A stretch of 64,000 bases of DNA from Paludibacteraceae bacterium (GCA_017937025.1 JAGBEJ010000013.1:23859-87858); one strand, 5' to 3'; counted from the stretch's first letter, positions 11,463 through 19,658 are shown. Numbers and translations: made by a program. Notes: generated by a model from the letters alone, not told the origin.

Positions 11463-11774
11463 ATGGTAAAAGAACTTACTGATGCGACTTTCGCAAACGA
11501 GACAGCCAGCGGCGTTGTAGTAGTGGACTGCTGGGCAGCATGGTGCGGACCTTGCAAGAAGCTTTCTCCTATCGTCGATAAGGTGGCGGAGGACTACGAA
11601 GGCAAGGCTGTGTTCGCAAAGCTTGACGTGGACGAGAATCCGGAAGTATGTGAGCAGCAGGGTATAATGAGTATCCCTACGCTCCTTTTCTTCAAGAACG
11701 GTCAGCTTGTTGACAAGTCTGTCGGATTCATCGACGACTCTAAATTGAAAGAGAAAGTCGATGCGCTGCTCTGA
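11463..11774 (+). CDS. trxA: Thioredoxin
   Basis: The product is 103 residues, the normal thioredoxin length, with the redox motif WCGPC (Cys28 and Cys31) and the cis-proline segment SIPTLLFF. There is no signal peptide, so it is cytoplasmic and serves as a general dithiol reductant. It begins 50 bases after dnaE and may share its transcript. A strong hairpin terminator follows at 11799-11837. Confidence 0.97.
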   Translation: MVKELTDATFANETASGVVVVDCWAAWCGPCKKLSPIVDKVAEDYEGKAVFAKLDVDENPEVCEQQGIMSIPTLLFFKNGQLVDKSVGFIDDSKLKEKVDALL

Positions 11775-11798
11775 TGCATAAAGCATTGATTATGTGAT

Positions 11799-11837
11799 TA
11801 AGCGCTGCCTTCTGTTGTGGAGGCGGCGCTTTTTTAT
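11799..11837 (+). terminator. Rho-independent terminator after trxA
   Basis: An 11-base stem (AAGCGCTGCCT pairing with AGGCGGCGCTT, one G-U pair) encloses a 10-base loop and is followed by a run of six or more T. Confidence 0.85.
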
Positions 11838-11883
11838 GTTGTCAAGCATGAATAATTAGTTAGCATTCATTAAATGCTTTTAT

Positions 11884-11891
11884 TATATTTG
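11884..11891 (+). promoter_or_regulatory. Probable -7 promoter element for the aldolase gene
   Basis: TATATTTG lies 61 bases before the aldolase start and after the trxA terminator. The -33 element is weak (TTAG at about 11859). Confidence 0.5.
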
Positions 11892-11951
11892 TTTATTCAA
11901 AAAATCCCGAACGGGGACGCATATACATTTAACAACATAAACACATAAACT

Positions 11952-12950
11952 ATGGTAAATTTCAAGGAAATTGGTTTGGTGAACACCCGTGAGATGTTCA
12001 AGAAGGCAATTGACGGCGGATATGCTATTCCTGCCTTCAACTTCAACAACATGGAACAGCTGCAGGCCATCGTGCAAGCCGCTGCCGAGACTAAGTCTCC
12101 TGTTATCCTTCAGGTCTCAAAAGGAGCGAGAAACTATGCTAATCAGACTCTGTTGAGATATATGGCCGAGGGCGCTGTGGAGTATGCAAAGGAACTCGGA
12201 TGGGAGAAGCCGCAGATCGTTCTGCACCTCGACCACGGCGATTCATTCGAACTCTGCAAGAGCTGCGTTGACATGGGCTTCTCTTCTGTCATGATCGACG
12301 GTTCTGCTCTTCCTTACGACGAGAACGTGGCTCTCACAAAGAAGGTCGTTGAGTACGCTCACCAGTACGATGTGACGGTCGAGGGCGAGCTCGGAGTGCT
12401 TGCCGGCGTCGAGGACGAGGTTCAAGCCGAGGAGTCGCACTACACTAAGCCAGAGGAAGTCGTTGACTTCACTTCTAAGACTGGTGTTGACAGCTTGGCT
12501 ATCTCTATCGGAACTTCGCACGGAGCGTACAAGTTCAAGCCAGAGCAGTGCACAAGAGACCCTAAGACAGGCAAGCTCGTGCCTCCTCCATTGGCATTCG
12601 ATGTGCTCAAGGAGATTGAGAAGCAGCTGCCAGGATTCCCTATCGTGCTGCACGGCTCTTCATCAGTGCCACAGGACGAGGTTGACACTATCAACAAGTT
12701 CGGCGGCGCGCTGCCAGACGCAGTCGGCATCCCAGAGGAGCAGCTCCGCATGGCGTCTAAGTCAGCCGTTTGCAAGATCAATATCGACTCCGACAGCCGT
12801 CTTGCCATGACAGCCGCTATCCGTAAGACTTTGGCAGAGAAGCCAGCCGAGTTTGACCCAAGGAAGTACCTCGGCCCTGCTCGCGACAACATGAAGAAGC
12901 TTTATGTCCACAAGATCGTTGACGTTCTTGGCAGCGACGGCAAGGCTTAA
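11952..12950 (+). CDS. fba: Class II fructose-1,6-bisphosphate aldolase
   Basis: The 332-residue zinc enzyme cleaves fructose-1,6-bisphosphate to dihydroxyacetone phosphate and glyceraldehyde-3-phosphate in glycolysis, and runs in reverse in gluconeogenesis. The catalytic Asp94 and zinc ligand His95 are in LHLDHGDSFE; other ligand regions are GTSHGAYKF (His190) and VLHGSSSVP. The gene is monocistronic, flanked by terminators on both sides. Confidence 0.97.
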   Translation: MVNFKEIGLVNTREMFKKAIDGGYAIPAFNFNNMEQLQAIVQAAAETKSPVILQVSKGARNYANQTLLRYMAEGAVEYAKELGWEKPQIVLHLDHGDSFELCKSCVDMGFSSVMIDGSALPYDENVALTKKVVEYAHQYDVTVEGELGVLAGVEDEVQAEESHYTKPEEVVDFTSKTGVDSLAISIGTSHGAYKFKPEQCTRDPKTGKLVPPPLAFDVLKEIEKQLPGFPIVLHGSSSVPQDEVDTINKFGGALPDAVGIPEEQLRMASKSAVCKINIDSDSRLAMTAAIRKTLAEKPAEFDPRKYLGPARDNMKKLYVHKIVDVLGSDGKA

Positions 12951-12967
12951 TCAATAGACATTCGTAA

Positions 12968-13008
12968 CAAGAAAGCCCATGCGTAAGCGTGGGCTTTCTT
13001 GTTTTTTT
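12968..13008 (+). terminator. Rho-independent terminator after the aldolase gene
   Basis: A perfect 12-base stem (CAAGAAAGCCCA pairing with TGGGCTTTCTTG) with a 10-base loop is followed by seven T. Confidence 0.92.
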
Positions 13009-13010
13009 CT

Positions 13011-13063
13011 GGTCCCTGAGCGGAGCCGAAGGGAGCGTATCAAACCAAGCCGAAGCGCCGAAC
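13011..13063 (+). repeat. Interspersed intergenic repeat, GGTCCCTGAGCGG type
   Basis: The unit starting GGTCCCTGAGCGGAGCCGAA recurs as its exact 27-base reverse complement at about 51306-51332. A shorter sub-unit, AAGCCGAAGCGCCGAAC, is shared with 58861-58901. It follows directly on the aldolase terminator. Confidence 0.8.
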
Positions 13064-13138
13064 CAAAAATCTCATAAAACCGTAGAAGCGGAGCACGCTC
13101 CATCTAAACCGCACAGAATCAACAAAATCCACATATTT

Positions 13139-13168
13139 TGTAGGGGCGAATAATTATTCGCCCCTACA
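13139..13168. repeat. 30-base perfect palindrome, GGGGCGAATAATTATTCGCCCC core
   Basis: The core TAGGGGCGAATAAT and its complement form a perfect inverted repeat. The same 26-base core recurs at 51257-51288, where flanking bases extend it to 32. Both copies are intergenic and near a GGTCCCTGAGCGG-type repeat. Confidence 0.85.
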
Positions 13169-13281
13169 TGCCCCTACCCATGAATATTTCTTCTATTCCC
13201 GTTGTAGGAGTCAAATCATTCAAATAGAATTATTCTGTTTGATTTGTTGTTATTTGTCATATTTCTCGCGCGATTTTCATC

Positions 13282-13304
13282 TGGTCGCTGAGCGTAGCCG
13301 AAGC
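13282..13304 (+). repeat. Interspersed repeat, GGTCGCTGAGCGTAGCC type
   Basis: The 22-base unit GGTCGCTGAGCG followed by TAGCCGAAGC also begins the repeat at 58861. It is a sequence variant of the unit at 13011 (GGTCsCTGAGCGkAGCCGAAG). Confidence 0.8.
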
Positions 13305-13374
13305 GCATCAAGTCCTAACTGCCATTTTGTATTTGTTACTTTTGAAAACTGCGATTTTTATGTTTTACAAAACA

Positions 13375-13410
13375 TTTGGTATGAATTAAGATAAAGAAAG
13401 CCTATATTTG
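13375..13410 (+). promoter_or_regulatory. Candidate promoter for the 6S-like RNA
   Basis: TTTG at 13375-13378 and TATATTTG at 13403-13410 are 24 bases apart, slightly longer than the usual 19-23. Transcription would start about 13417, roughly 50 bases before the folded RNA. No protein gene starts until 13735. Confidence 0.45.
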
Positions 13411-13463
13411 TGTATATAACATCTTCAAAATAACAAGCCTATGGCATAAAACAAGAGTAGAAA

Positions 13464-13654
13464 AGACATATAGATAAAAAGCGTTATAGCTAAATCTTGA
13501 GTTCTGGAACTTCGACACTTTCACAACGCATCAAGATAAGCGAAAGGCGCTCACGTTAAGGCGTGGGCTTTTGTTCGTATTATTTGGTGCGTAAGGTAGT
13601 CGAAGACCTCAGAACCCGGATAATCGGCAAAGGTTCCACGCTTTTTCTTTGTCT
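13464..13654 (+). ncRNA. Long rod-like structured RNA, candidate 6S RNA (Bacteroidales-1 type)
   Basis: About 190 bases fold on paper into one continuous rod. Nested stems: AGACA/TGTCT (13464, 13650); AAAAAGCGT/ACGCTTTTT (13476, 13638); GTTCTG/CAGAAC (13501, 13610); TTCGAC/GTCGAA (13511, 13599); ACGCATCA/TGGTGCGT (13526, 13585); ATAAGCGAA/TTCGTATTAT; GCTCACG/CGTGGGC capped by a 6-base loop at 13556. Between the second and third stems is a large bubble (16 bases on the 5' side, 22 on the 3' side), and the 3' side can form a small CCG/CGG hairpin. A rod of this length with such a bubble is the signature of 6S RNA, which sequesters sigma-70-type RNA polymerase. The assignment is by structure; I did not match a sequence model. 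Confidence 0.55.
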
Positions 13655-13734
13655 GCAAATCAAGCTAAGAATGGAACCAAAGGAGATTTCTGAAAATCCT
13701 GTGATAGAGTAGGAAAAATAAAACAAGATTTATT

Positions 13735-14373
13735 ATGAATAAAAACATCTTTAAATTGTCTGTTTTGTTAATGACGGCAGTAATATTTGGTATTACATCA
13801 TGCTCAGACGACGACAATAAGGAACCAAGTGTTGTCGGTTTCTGGGAATTGGTAAAGGGTAATAATGTGTCTTCTGACGACGTGATTTATTGGGAAATAA
13901 AAGAGTCAGGAGAGTTGATACAGTATCTTTATAATGAAGGATTTTTTGTCGATGAACATCATTCCACTTTTGATTATAATGGTAAAGCTTTTGTTATGCA
14001 CGAAGATGACGAGGACGCAACGTATAGTGTTATAAGTCTTACTTTTAATGACTTGGTGCTGGCTGCGTATTCTGATAAGTATGAGTTCAAAAGAATCGAT
14101 GGTTTGCCATCGCCGAAGAGCATTACTTCTGCTGATTTTGTAGGTCATAAATTTATTGGCGAAGATTCGTATGGGAAATATGAATTTACATTTCTTACCG
14201 ATTCTCGTTTAAGATTAAAAATACCTACTATTAATCAATATATAGATGGTACTTATAGATTAGATAGTGATAAAATCACATTCTACGTTGACAATTCCTC
14301 CGAAGCTTTTGTTCTTCAGATTTTGACGCATAAGAAGCTTTCTTTGAACGGCATCGAATTAGTGCGTGAATAA
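13735..14373 (+). CDS. Small lipoprotein with repeated lipocalin-like strands
   Basis: The 212-residue protein has a clear SPII signal (hydrophobic stretch then GITSC, lipid Cys at residue 23) followed by Ser/Asp-rich spacer SDDDNKE. The mature part contains alternating strands with VVGFWELVKG and VGHKFIGEDSYGKYEFTF, reminiscent of lipocalin-like lipoproteins of Bacteroidota. No specific function can be assigned. It is AT-rich compared with the aldolase gene and its nearest upstream element is the 6S-like RNA, which ends 80 bases earlier. Confidence 0.75.
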   Translation: MNKNIFKLSVLLMTAVIFGITSCSDDDNKEPSVVGFWELVKGNNVSSDDVIYWEIKESGELIQYLYNEGFFVDEHHSTFDYNGKAFVMHEDDEDATYSVISLTFNDLVLAAYSDKYEFKRIDGLPSPKSITSADFVGHKFIGEDSYGKYEFTFLTDSRLRLKIPTINQYIDGTYRLDSDKITFYVDNSSEAFVLQILTHKKLSLNGIELVRE

Positions 14374-14377
14374 TTAA

Positions 14378-14485
14378 ATTGCCATTAAATGGAGAAGCCA
14401 TGGTTGCCCAGCAAGTGGAATTGTTACCCCCAGACTCGTGGTAAGATTACCATTAAATGGGGAACCGTGGTTATCACTTGTTGTA
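14378..14485 (+). repeat. Imperfect 30-40 base direct repeat between two lipoprotein genes
   Basis: ATTGCCATTAAATGGAGAAG at 14378 is echoed by ATTACCATTAAATGGGGAAC at 14446, and both are followed by a TGGTT segment and a related tail. Short inverted repeats (GGTAA/TTACC, AACC/GGTT) lie within it. No role is evident. Confidence 0.5.
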
Positions 14486-14505
14486 AAATCTCAAAAAAAT
14501 ACTGT

Positions 14506-15417
14506 ATGAAACGAATTCTGTATATTTTCTTTTTGTTGCTTTTTTCGATTTGTCTATCAGGTTGTTTTTTACTGATACCAACATCTACCACAGCAGCTAA
14601 TAATACTCCTGTTGCAACTCAGACAAAGAACAATCAAACAATTTCTCAGCTTTTGGTACGCCGTTGGTATTTTATACAGGAATATGATATGAGAAAAACA
14701 CAGAGAGAAAGCTTGGTCACGAATACAACTGGGACTCATTGGGTTCAATTCTATTCAAACGGGACTTGCCGTGCCTCTGGTTTTTGGGGGATGAATGGAA
14801 CACAGTTGTTACGATGGGAGGTTTTTGACCATCGTCTTAGAATCTATGGTAATAATCTTAGGTATGGAGAAATGTCAGGTTCACAAGTGGAGTATGATAT
14901 ATGCATGATCTCATCGTCTCAGTTGATTTTTAAACGATGGAATGGTCGTACTCAAGATGGGTGGGACATTATACATTTCACAAAGTTGGCATCTTCCAAA
15001 AATGTATCACCAGCTTCATTCCTTGCACCGGAAGTTTCGCAACCAAGGTATTCTAAGCCGGTTTCACAACTTTTGGCGAGGCGCTGGAGTCTTGTAGAAG
15101 CGTATAATGTAAGAAACTCACAAAAACAAGATGTTTTCACAAACGCATCAAAGACACATTGGATTCAGTTCTATCCTAATGGAACTTGTTATGAGTATGG
15201 TTTCCTTGGCACAAATGGAAGACAGTTGTTACGATGGGATGTTTTTGACCATCGTCTTAGAATCTATGGTAATAATCTCAATTATGGGGAGTTGTCAGGT
15301 TCGCGAGTTGAATACGATGTGCAGATGATTTCAGAGTCTCGGCTAATTTTGAAACGATGGAATGGTCGCACTCCAGATGGTAGGGATATTATACGATACA
15401 TAAAATTCACAAAATGA
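14506..15417 (+). CDS. Lipoprotein made of two tandem copies of one domain
   Basis: I place the start at the ATG at 14506, which begins a good SPII signal (MKRILYIFF...ICLSGC, Cys at 19); the frame stays open upstream to 14389 but that extension would bury the signal. The 303-residue product contains two copies of an about 110-residue domain, each starting SQLLxRRW and including THWxQFYxNGTC, FDHRLRIYGNN and FKRWNGRT or LKRWNGRT. The copies are offset by 420 bases and share a nearly identical 60-base stretch (around 14803 and 15223), so the duplication is recent or kept uniform. The domain looks lipocalin-like; function unknown. Confidence 0.8.
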   Translation: MKRILYIFFLLLFSICLSGCFLLIPTSTTAANNTPVATQTKNNQTISQLLVRRWYFIQEYDMRKTQRESLVTNTTGTHWVQFYSNGTCRASGFWGMNGTQLLRWEVFDHRLRIYGNNLRYGEMSGSQVEYDICMISSSQLIFKRWNGRTQDGWDIIHFTKLASSKNVSPASFLAPEVSQPRYSKPVSQLLARRWSLVEAYNVRNSQKQDVFTNASKTHWIQFYPNGTCYEYGFLGTNGRQLLRWDVFDHRLRIYGNNLNYGELSGSRVEYDVQMISESRLILKRWNGRTPDGRDIIRYIKFTK

Positions 15418-15470
15418 TTTGTGGCGGTTGTTCATTTGGAACATATTATTAATCACGAAAAGACAAGATT

Positions 15471-15953
15471 ATGAAAAGAATAATAGCCACTTTGATAGTA
15501 CTTATGATCGGTCTAAGTGTTATGGCGAGAGGTAGTAATTTAATTGGCGGCTCAGTTGGAATCGTTCATCCATACAAAATGGCTGTCACAATAGCGCCGC
15601 ATGTATTACGTGAGTTTGATAATAGGTGGGCGGTTGGAATAGGAGCAGGATTCGGTTTTGTTTGTGGTGGAGATGAGGAGAAGTTTGCTGTGATAGAGCC
15701 GTATGGCAGATTTGATATTTGGAATAACGGCTTTGTTTTTTTTGATGTAAAAGCAAAGGCGTGTTTTGGTTTTAATGAAAAACCGTTAGTTAGTCAGATT
15801 GGTTTCTGCCCGAGCTTGAGATTCTGCTTGGGGAACAGGTGGGAAATTAGTGCTGATGTTGGATTGTTGGGAGCAGCCAGCACTATCCGAAAGGAATGGG
15901 CTTTTAAGCTAACAGGTGGCGACTTAAATCTATTGTTAGCATATAGGTTGTAA
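15471..15953 (+). CDS. Secreted outer-membrane beta-barrel-like protein
   Basis: The 160-residue product has an N-terminal signal peptide (about residues 1-20, ending VMARG) and then alternating hydrophobic/aromatic strands (WAVGIGAGFGF, NGFVFFDVKAKACFGF, GDLNLLLAYRL) ending in an aromatic-hydrophobic terminus typical of small porin-like barrels. It lies in an AT-rich run of exported proteins. No family was confidently recognised. Confidence 0.65.
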   Translation: MKRIIATLIVLMIGLSVMARGSNLIGGSVGIVHPYKMAVTIAPHVLREFDNRWAVGIGAGFGFVCGGDEEKFAVIEPYGRFDIWNNGFVFFDVKAKACFGFNEKPLVSQIGFCPSLRFCLGNRWEISADVGLLGAASTIRKEWAFKLTGGDLNLLLAYRL

Positions 15954-16079
15954 GAATACGTTTCAAAGAAAGGATTTGCCTTGTTTCTTATGTTATGCAA
16001 CATATTGCTTATTAATGTTATAAAGGATTTATATTTTTGTAAAAATGCACTTATTTATAAACCAGCAAACTCTACTATT

Positions 16080-16538
16080 ATGAAAAAACTCTTTTATTTA
16101 TTTTTGGTTTTGGGAGCATGTGGCTTTCTTTTCGTCTCATGCAACAGCAAATCTTATGAAGGCTTCGATTTCGACGAATACAGGAGCCAGCTGACATATA
16201 GCGTCAGCACAAGCGGTAATGCAGTGACTTTTACGGGCGAAAACAAGGTGAAAATCTTTGAGGAGGAGTATGTCTTTAAAGATGGTGTGCTCAGCGTAAT
16301 TAACGTTGCACGTGTGATAGAGTGCGGAACGTCCGACAACGCTGTGTTGATTGGTGTTGGCGTCAGCGAGGACCCTGAATTGTCGAAAGACAAAGGCTAC
16401 AATGTCACGGTGACTTGGAGCGGCTCCAAGGTTTATGTCAATGGGACGAAGGATATAACTGCGGATGTGGCGTCGCTGACGCAGGAGCAGCTCGTCGCCT
16501 ATCTGACCAAGAAGGCTGAGGTGGCGAACTCGAAATAA
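16080..16538 (+). CDS. Small lipoprotein of unknown function
   Basis: The ATG at 16080 starts a typical SPII lipoprotein (MKKLFYLFLVLGACGFLFVSC, Cys at residue 21); an in-frame upstream ATG at 15981 would place a non-signal extension in front and is rejected. The 152-residue product has a mature region with VTWSGSKVYVNGT-like beta strands and a Lys/Ala-rich end. A possible TATTTTTG -7 element is at 16032-16039. It is followed by a terminator shared with ychF. Confidence 0.75.
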   Translation: MKKLFYLFLVLGACGFLFVSCNSKSYEGFDFDEYRSQLTYSVSTSGNAVTFTGENKVKIFEEEYVFKDGVLSVINVARVIECGTSDNAVLIGVGVSEDPELSKDKGYNVTVTWSGSKVYVNGTKDITADVASLTQEQLVAYLTKKAEVANSK

Positions 16539-16552
16539 GGAGCGTGAAACAA

Positions 16553-16587
16553 CAAAAAATCCTGCCCATAAGTGAGCAGGATTTTTT
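16553..16587. terminator. Bidirectional terminator between the 16080 gene and ychF
   Basis: AAAAAATCCTGC and GCAGGATTTTTT form a stem with a loop of about 9 bases. A-run on one side and T-run on the other let it work for both convergent genes. Confidence 0.88.
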
Positions 16588-16606
16588 ATGTCTGATTGAG
16601 AATGAT

Positions 16607-17704
16607 TTACACATTGAAGCGGAACAGCATTGTGTCGCCGTCCTGCACCTCGTACTCCTTGCCTTCGATTGACATCTTGCCAGCCTCCTTGCAAGCCACC
16701 TCCGAGCCGTACTTTATGTAGTCCTCGTACTTGATGACTTCGGCGCGGATGAATCCCTTCTCGAAGTCGGTGTGGATGACGCCGGCGCACTGTGGAGCCT
16801 TCCAGCCCTTGTGGAATGTCCACGCTCTCACTTCCTTAGGTCCGGCAGTGAAGTATGTTCTCAAATCCAGGAGCTTGTAGGCAGCCTTGATCAGGCGGCT
16901 CACTCCCGATTCCTGAAGTCCTATCTCGTTGAGGAATTCCTGGCGTTCCTCGTATGTGTCGAGCTCGGCGATGTCGGCTTCTGTGGCAGCGGCTACGATG
17001 AGTATCTCTGCGTTCTCGTCCTTCACGGCTTCTCTCACGGCGTCAACGTAGTGGTTACCGTTGACAGCCGAAGTCTCGTCCACGTTGCAGATGTACAGCA
17101 CTGGCTTGGTGGTCAGCAGTCCGAGTTCCTTGACGAGCTTCGCCTGGTCCTTGTCGTACTCGACGGTACGTGCCGACTTGCCTTCGAGCAGCGCCGCCTT
17201 GAACTTGAGCAGCAGGTCGCAAAGCACTTTCGCGTCCTTGTCTCCTGCGTTGGCTTGCTTCTGCACTTTCACCAAGCGTGCGTCAACAGTCTCAAGGTCT
17301 TTGAGCTGCAGCTCGGTGTCGATTATCTCCTTGTCGCGGACAGGGTCGATAGTGCCGTCCACGTGTGTTATGTTGTCGTTGTCGAAGCAGCGCAGAACGT
17401 GCAGTATGGCGTCGGTCTCGCGGATGTTGGCGAGGAACTTGTTGCCGAGTCCTTCGCCCTTCGACGCGCCTTTCACGAGTCCGGCTATGTCCACGATTTC
17501 TACAGTCGTAGGGACAATGTTCTCTGGTTTTACGAGTTCTGCGAGTTTATTCAGTCTTTCGTCGGGCACGGTTATTACTCCGACGTTAGGCTCTATTGTG
17601 CAGAATGGGAAATTCGCTGCCTGCGCTTTTGCGTTAGAAAGGCAGTTGAAAAGAGTGGACTTGCCCACGTTAGGCAGTCCTACTATACCGCATTGAAGTG
17701 ACAT
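16607..17704 (-). CDS. ychF: Redox-regulated ATPase YchF (Obg-like GTPase family)
   Basis: The 365-residue protein has the P-loop GLPNVGKST at residues 8-16, a helical coiled-coil insertion in the middle (residues about 125-200), and a C-terminal TGS domain ending in EYEVQDGDTMLFRFNV. YchF/OLA1 proteins bind ATP rather than GTP and associate with ribosomes. It is cytoplasmic. A good promoter (17734-17765) lies directly upstream, so it has its own transcript. Confidence 0.96.
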   Translation of the reverse strand: MSLQCGIVGLPNVGKSTLFNCLSNAKAQAANFPFCTIEPNVGVITVPDERLNKLAELVKPENIVPTTVEIVDIAGLVKGASKGEGLGNKFLANIRETDAILHVLRCFDNDNITHVDGTIDPVRDKEIIDTELQLKDLETVDARLVKVQKQANAGDKDAKVLCDLLLKFKAALLEGKSARTVEYDKDQAKLVKELGLLTTKPVLYICNVDETSAVNGNHYVDAVREAVKDENAEILIVAAATEADIAELDTYEERQEFLNEIGLQESGVSRLIKAAYKLLDLRTYFTAGPKEVRAWTFHKGWKAPQCAGVIHTDFEKGFIRAEVIKYEDYIKYGSEVACKEAGKMSIEGKEYEVQDGDTMLFRFNV

Positions 17705-17733
17705 TTTGTTTTGTTATCTGAAAAATTTGAATG

Positions 17734-17765
17734 CAAAGGTATGCAATAAAAGGACAAATCACAAT
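17734..17765 (-). promoter_or_regulatory. Promoter for ychF (ATTG-N20-TACCTTTG)
   Basis: On the minus strand, ATTG (17762-17765) and TACCTTTG (17734-17741) are 20 bases apart, matching the Bacteroidota consensus. It overlaps the end of the upstream DUF4294 gene. Confidence 0.65.
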
Positions 17766-18364
17766 TGGCCGGCTTCAACTAATGTGATGATTCGCTCTAT
17801 GATTTTGTCCTTGTCCTTGCCGTCGTATTCCTCTTTGAGGTTGGCGTTGAAGAGTTTCGCCACTCCCTGCCAGAAGTATGCGGCGAGGTCTCCGCGGTAG
17901 AGTCTGATAAGCTCGAACGACGTTATGTTCGTCTCTCTGTCTATCAGCTTTATGAGTATCTTGCCTTGTGAGTATGTCATGTGGCGGACGATAGGCTCGT
18001 ATTTTCTCTTGACTTCCTTCTCCAGCGACTTCAGGTAGATTTCCTTCTGCTTCTCGTCCATGCCTTCCATGTCCTCGTTGGCTTTGTTCAGCACTTTGCT
18101 GACGATGCGCGCGTAAGGCAGGCACTTCTTCACGTTTCTCACGGTCTTCCAGTAGAATTTCTCTGCTTTCTTGTTTTTGAATCGCATCGGAGGGTAGCAG
18201 TAAACAGGCGGGAGCATCGGCGCTATGTAAAGCGTGTCGCCGCTGCGTTCCACTTGCACCTGGTAGGATACGAACAGTCCGGCTTGCGCTTTCGTCTCGG
18301 CAGCGAATGCCGTGGCGATGATTATGATGCCGATTATTATTTTATTGCAGAAAAATTCCTTCAT
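17759..18364 (-). CDS. DUF4294 domain protein, exported
   Basis: The 201-residue protein has an N-terminal hydrophobic signal (IIIGIIIIATAFA), then the DUF4294 core with a Tyr/Pro-rich segment (APMLPPVYCYPPMRF) and a long helical C-terminal half (KFYWKTVRNVKKCLPYA onwards). The family is widespread in Bacteroidota and is uncharacterised. It starts 4 bases after the stop of the U32 peptidase gene, so the two form an operon. Confidence 0.8.
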   Translation of the reverse strand: MKEFFCNKIIIGIIIIATAFAAETKAQAGLFVSYQVQVERSGDTLYIAPMLPPVYCYPPMRFKNKKAEKFYWKTVRNVKKCLPYARIVSKVLNKANEDMEGMDEKQKEIYLKSLEKEVKRKYEPIVRHMTYSQGKILIKLIDRETNITSFELIRLYRGDLAAYFWQGVAKLFNANLKEEYDGKDKDKIIERIITLVEAGQL

Positions 18365-18368
18365 AGGA

Positions 18369-19658
18369 TTATTCTTTAGTGCGGACCCATTTGTACAGTT
18401 TGTCGTTACGTCTGAGTCTTTCTGTTGTCGCTATTGATATGTAGTCGCCTTTGTGGGCTTTTTCTATCTGTTCGCCTTCGCCTTTTCTTAGGTCGTCGAT
18501 TGTTGCTTCGTATGCTCCTGTTGTCGGTCCGGTGACGAGTATCTCATCGCCTGTGGATAATTCGCTTGCCTCTATAAGGAACTCCGCTACTCCAAGTTTC
18601 GTGAAGAAGTTCGTGCATTTGCCTACATAGACTTTCTTCACTGTGGCTTGCGAGCCGTATTTGTTAGTCCATTCGCCGAGCCTCTGTCCTAAGTAGTATC
18701 CGTTCCAGAATCCTCTGTTGAATACTCGTGCGAGCCTCTCGTCCCATTTCTCAATCTTTCCGTCTATCGCCTTGGCTTTCTCCTCGTCTGTGTCGATTCC
18801 CTCAAACTCTCCGTTCAGGTATGCGTTTATCGCCTCGTTGTAGCATGAGACCACCGTTTTTACATACTCTGCGCCACGTGCTCTGCCCTCTATCTTGAAG
18901 ACTCTCACTCCGGAGTCAAGCATCTTGTTTATGAAGTGTATTGTCTTCAAATCCTTAGGCGACATTATGCATTCGTTGTCAACTTCCAGTTCTATCTCGC
19001 CTTCCTTGTCCTTCACGATGTACTGCCGTCTGCACACTTGCATGCACTCGCCTCTGTTGGCTGAGCGGCTGTGCTCGTGGAGCGACAGGTAGCATTTGCC
19101 TGAAACCGCCATGCAGAGAGCGCCGTGGCAAAACATCTCCAGTCTGATTAAGTTTCCTCCAGGACCGGTTATGTTCTGTCGGATTATCTCTTCGTGGATG
19201 TGTTTCACCTGGTCCATATTCAACTCTCGTGCCAAAACAGAAACGTCGGCGAACTGCGAGTAGAATTTCAGGGCGTCAATGTTAGATATGTTCAGCTGTG
19301 TGGAGAGGTGCACCTCTACGCCGATTGTTCGTGCGTACATCATCACAGCCACGTCCGAAGCGATTATCGCGCTCACACCGGCATCCTTGGCTGTGTCCAC
19401 AATCTGGTGCATCAGTTCGATGTCCTTGTCGTAGATCACCGTGTTCACAGTGAGGTATGTCTTTATGCCGTGTTCCTTGCATTGTCTGACGATTTCGCGC
19501 AGGTCGTCGGTCGTGAAGTTGTTGGACGAGTGGGCCCTCATGTTCAGGTTCTCGATGCCGAAGTAAACCGAGTCGGCGCCGTTCTTTATGGCAGCTGCGA
19601 GGCTCTCGTATGAGCCTACAGGGGCCATTATCTCAATATCTTCTCTTTTCAGTTCCAT
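18369..19658 (-). CDS. Peptidase U32 family protein
   Basis: I choose the ATG at 19658, giving 429 residues that begin MELKREDIEIMAPVGSYES, the usual family start; a longer frame to 19688 adds ten atypical residues. Conserved Cys-containing segments EMFCHGALCMAVSGKC and RGECMQVCRRQY are the U32 signature, and these cysteines could hold an iron-sulfur cluster. Characterised relatives include tRNA or rRNA hydroxylation factors (TrhP, RlhA) and secreted collagenase-like proteases; the absence of a signal peptide favours an RNA-modification role, which is inference. Confidence 0.88.
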   Translation of the reverse strand: MELKREDIEIMAPVGSYESLAAAIKNGADSVYFGIENLNMRAHSSNNFTTDDLREIVRQCKEHGIKTYLTVNTVIYDKDIELMHQIVDTAKDAGVSAIIASDVAVMMYARTIGVEVHLSTQLNISNIDALKFYSQFADVSVLARELNMDQVKHIHEEIIRQNITGPGGNLIRLEMFCHGALCMAVSGKCYLSLHEHSRSANRGECMQVCRRQYIVKDKEGEIELEVDNECIMSPKDLKTIHFINKMLDSGVRVFKIEGRARGAEYVKTVVSCYNEAINAYLNGEFEGIDTDEEKAKAIDGKIEKWDERLARVFNRGFWNGYYLGQRLGEWTNKYGSQATVKKVYVGKCTNFFTKLGVAEFLIEASELSTGDEILVTGPTTGAYEATIDDLRKGEGEQIEKAHKGDYISIATTERLRRNDKLYKWVRTKE

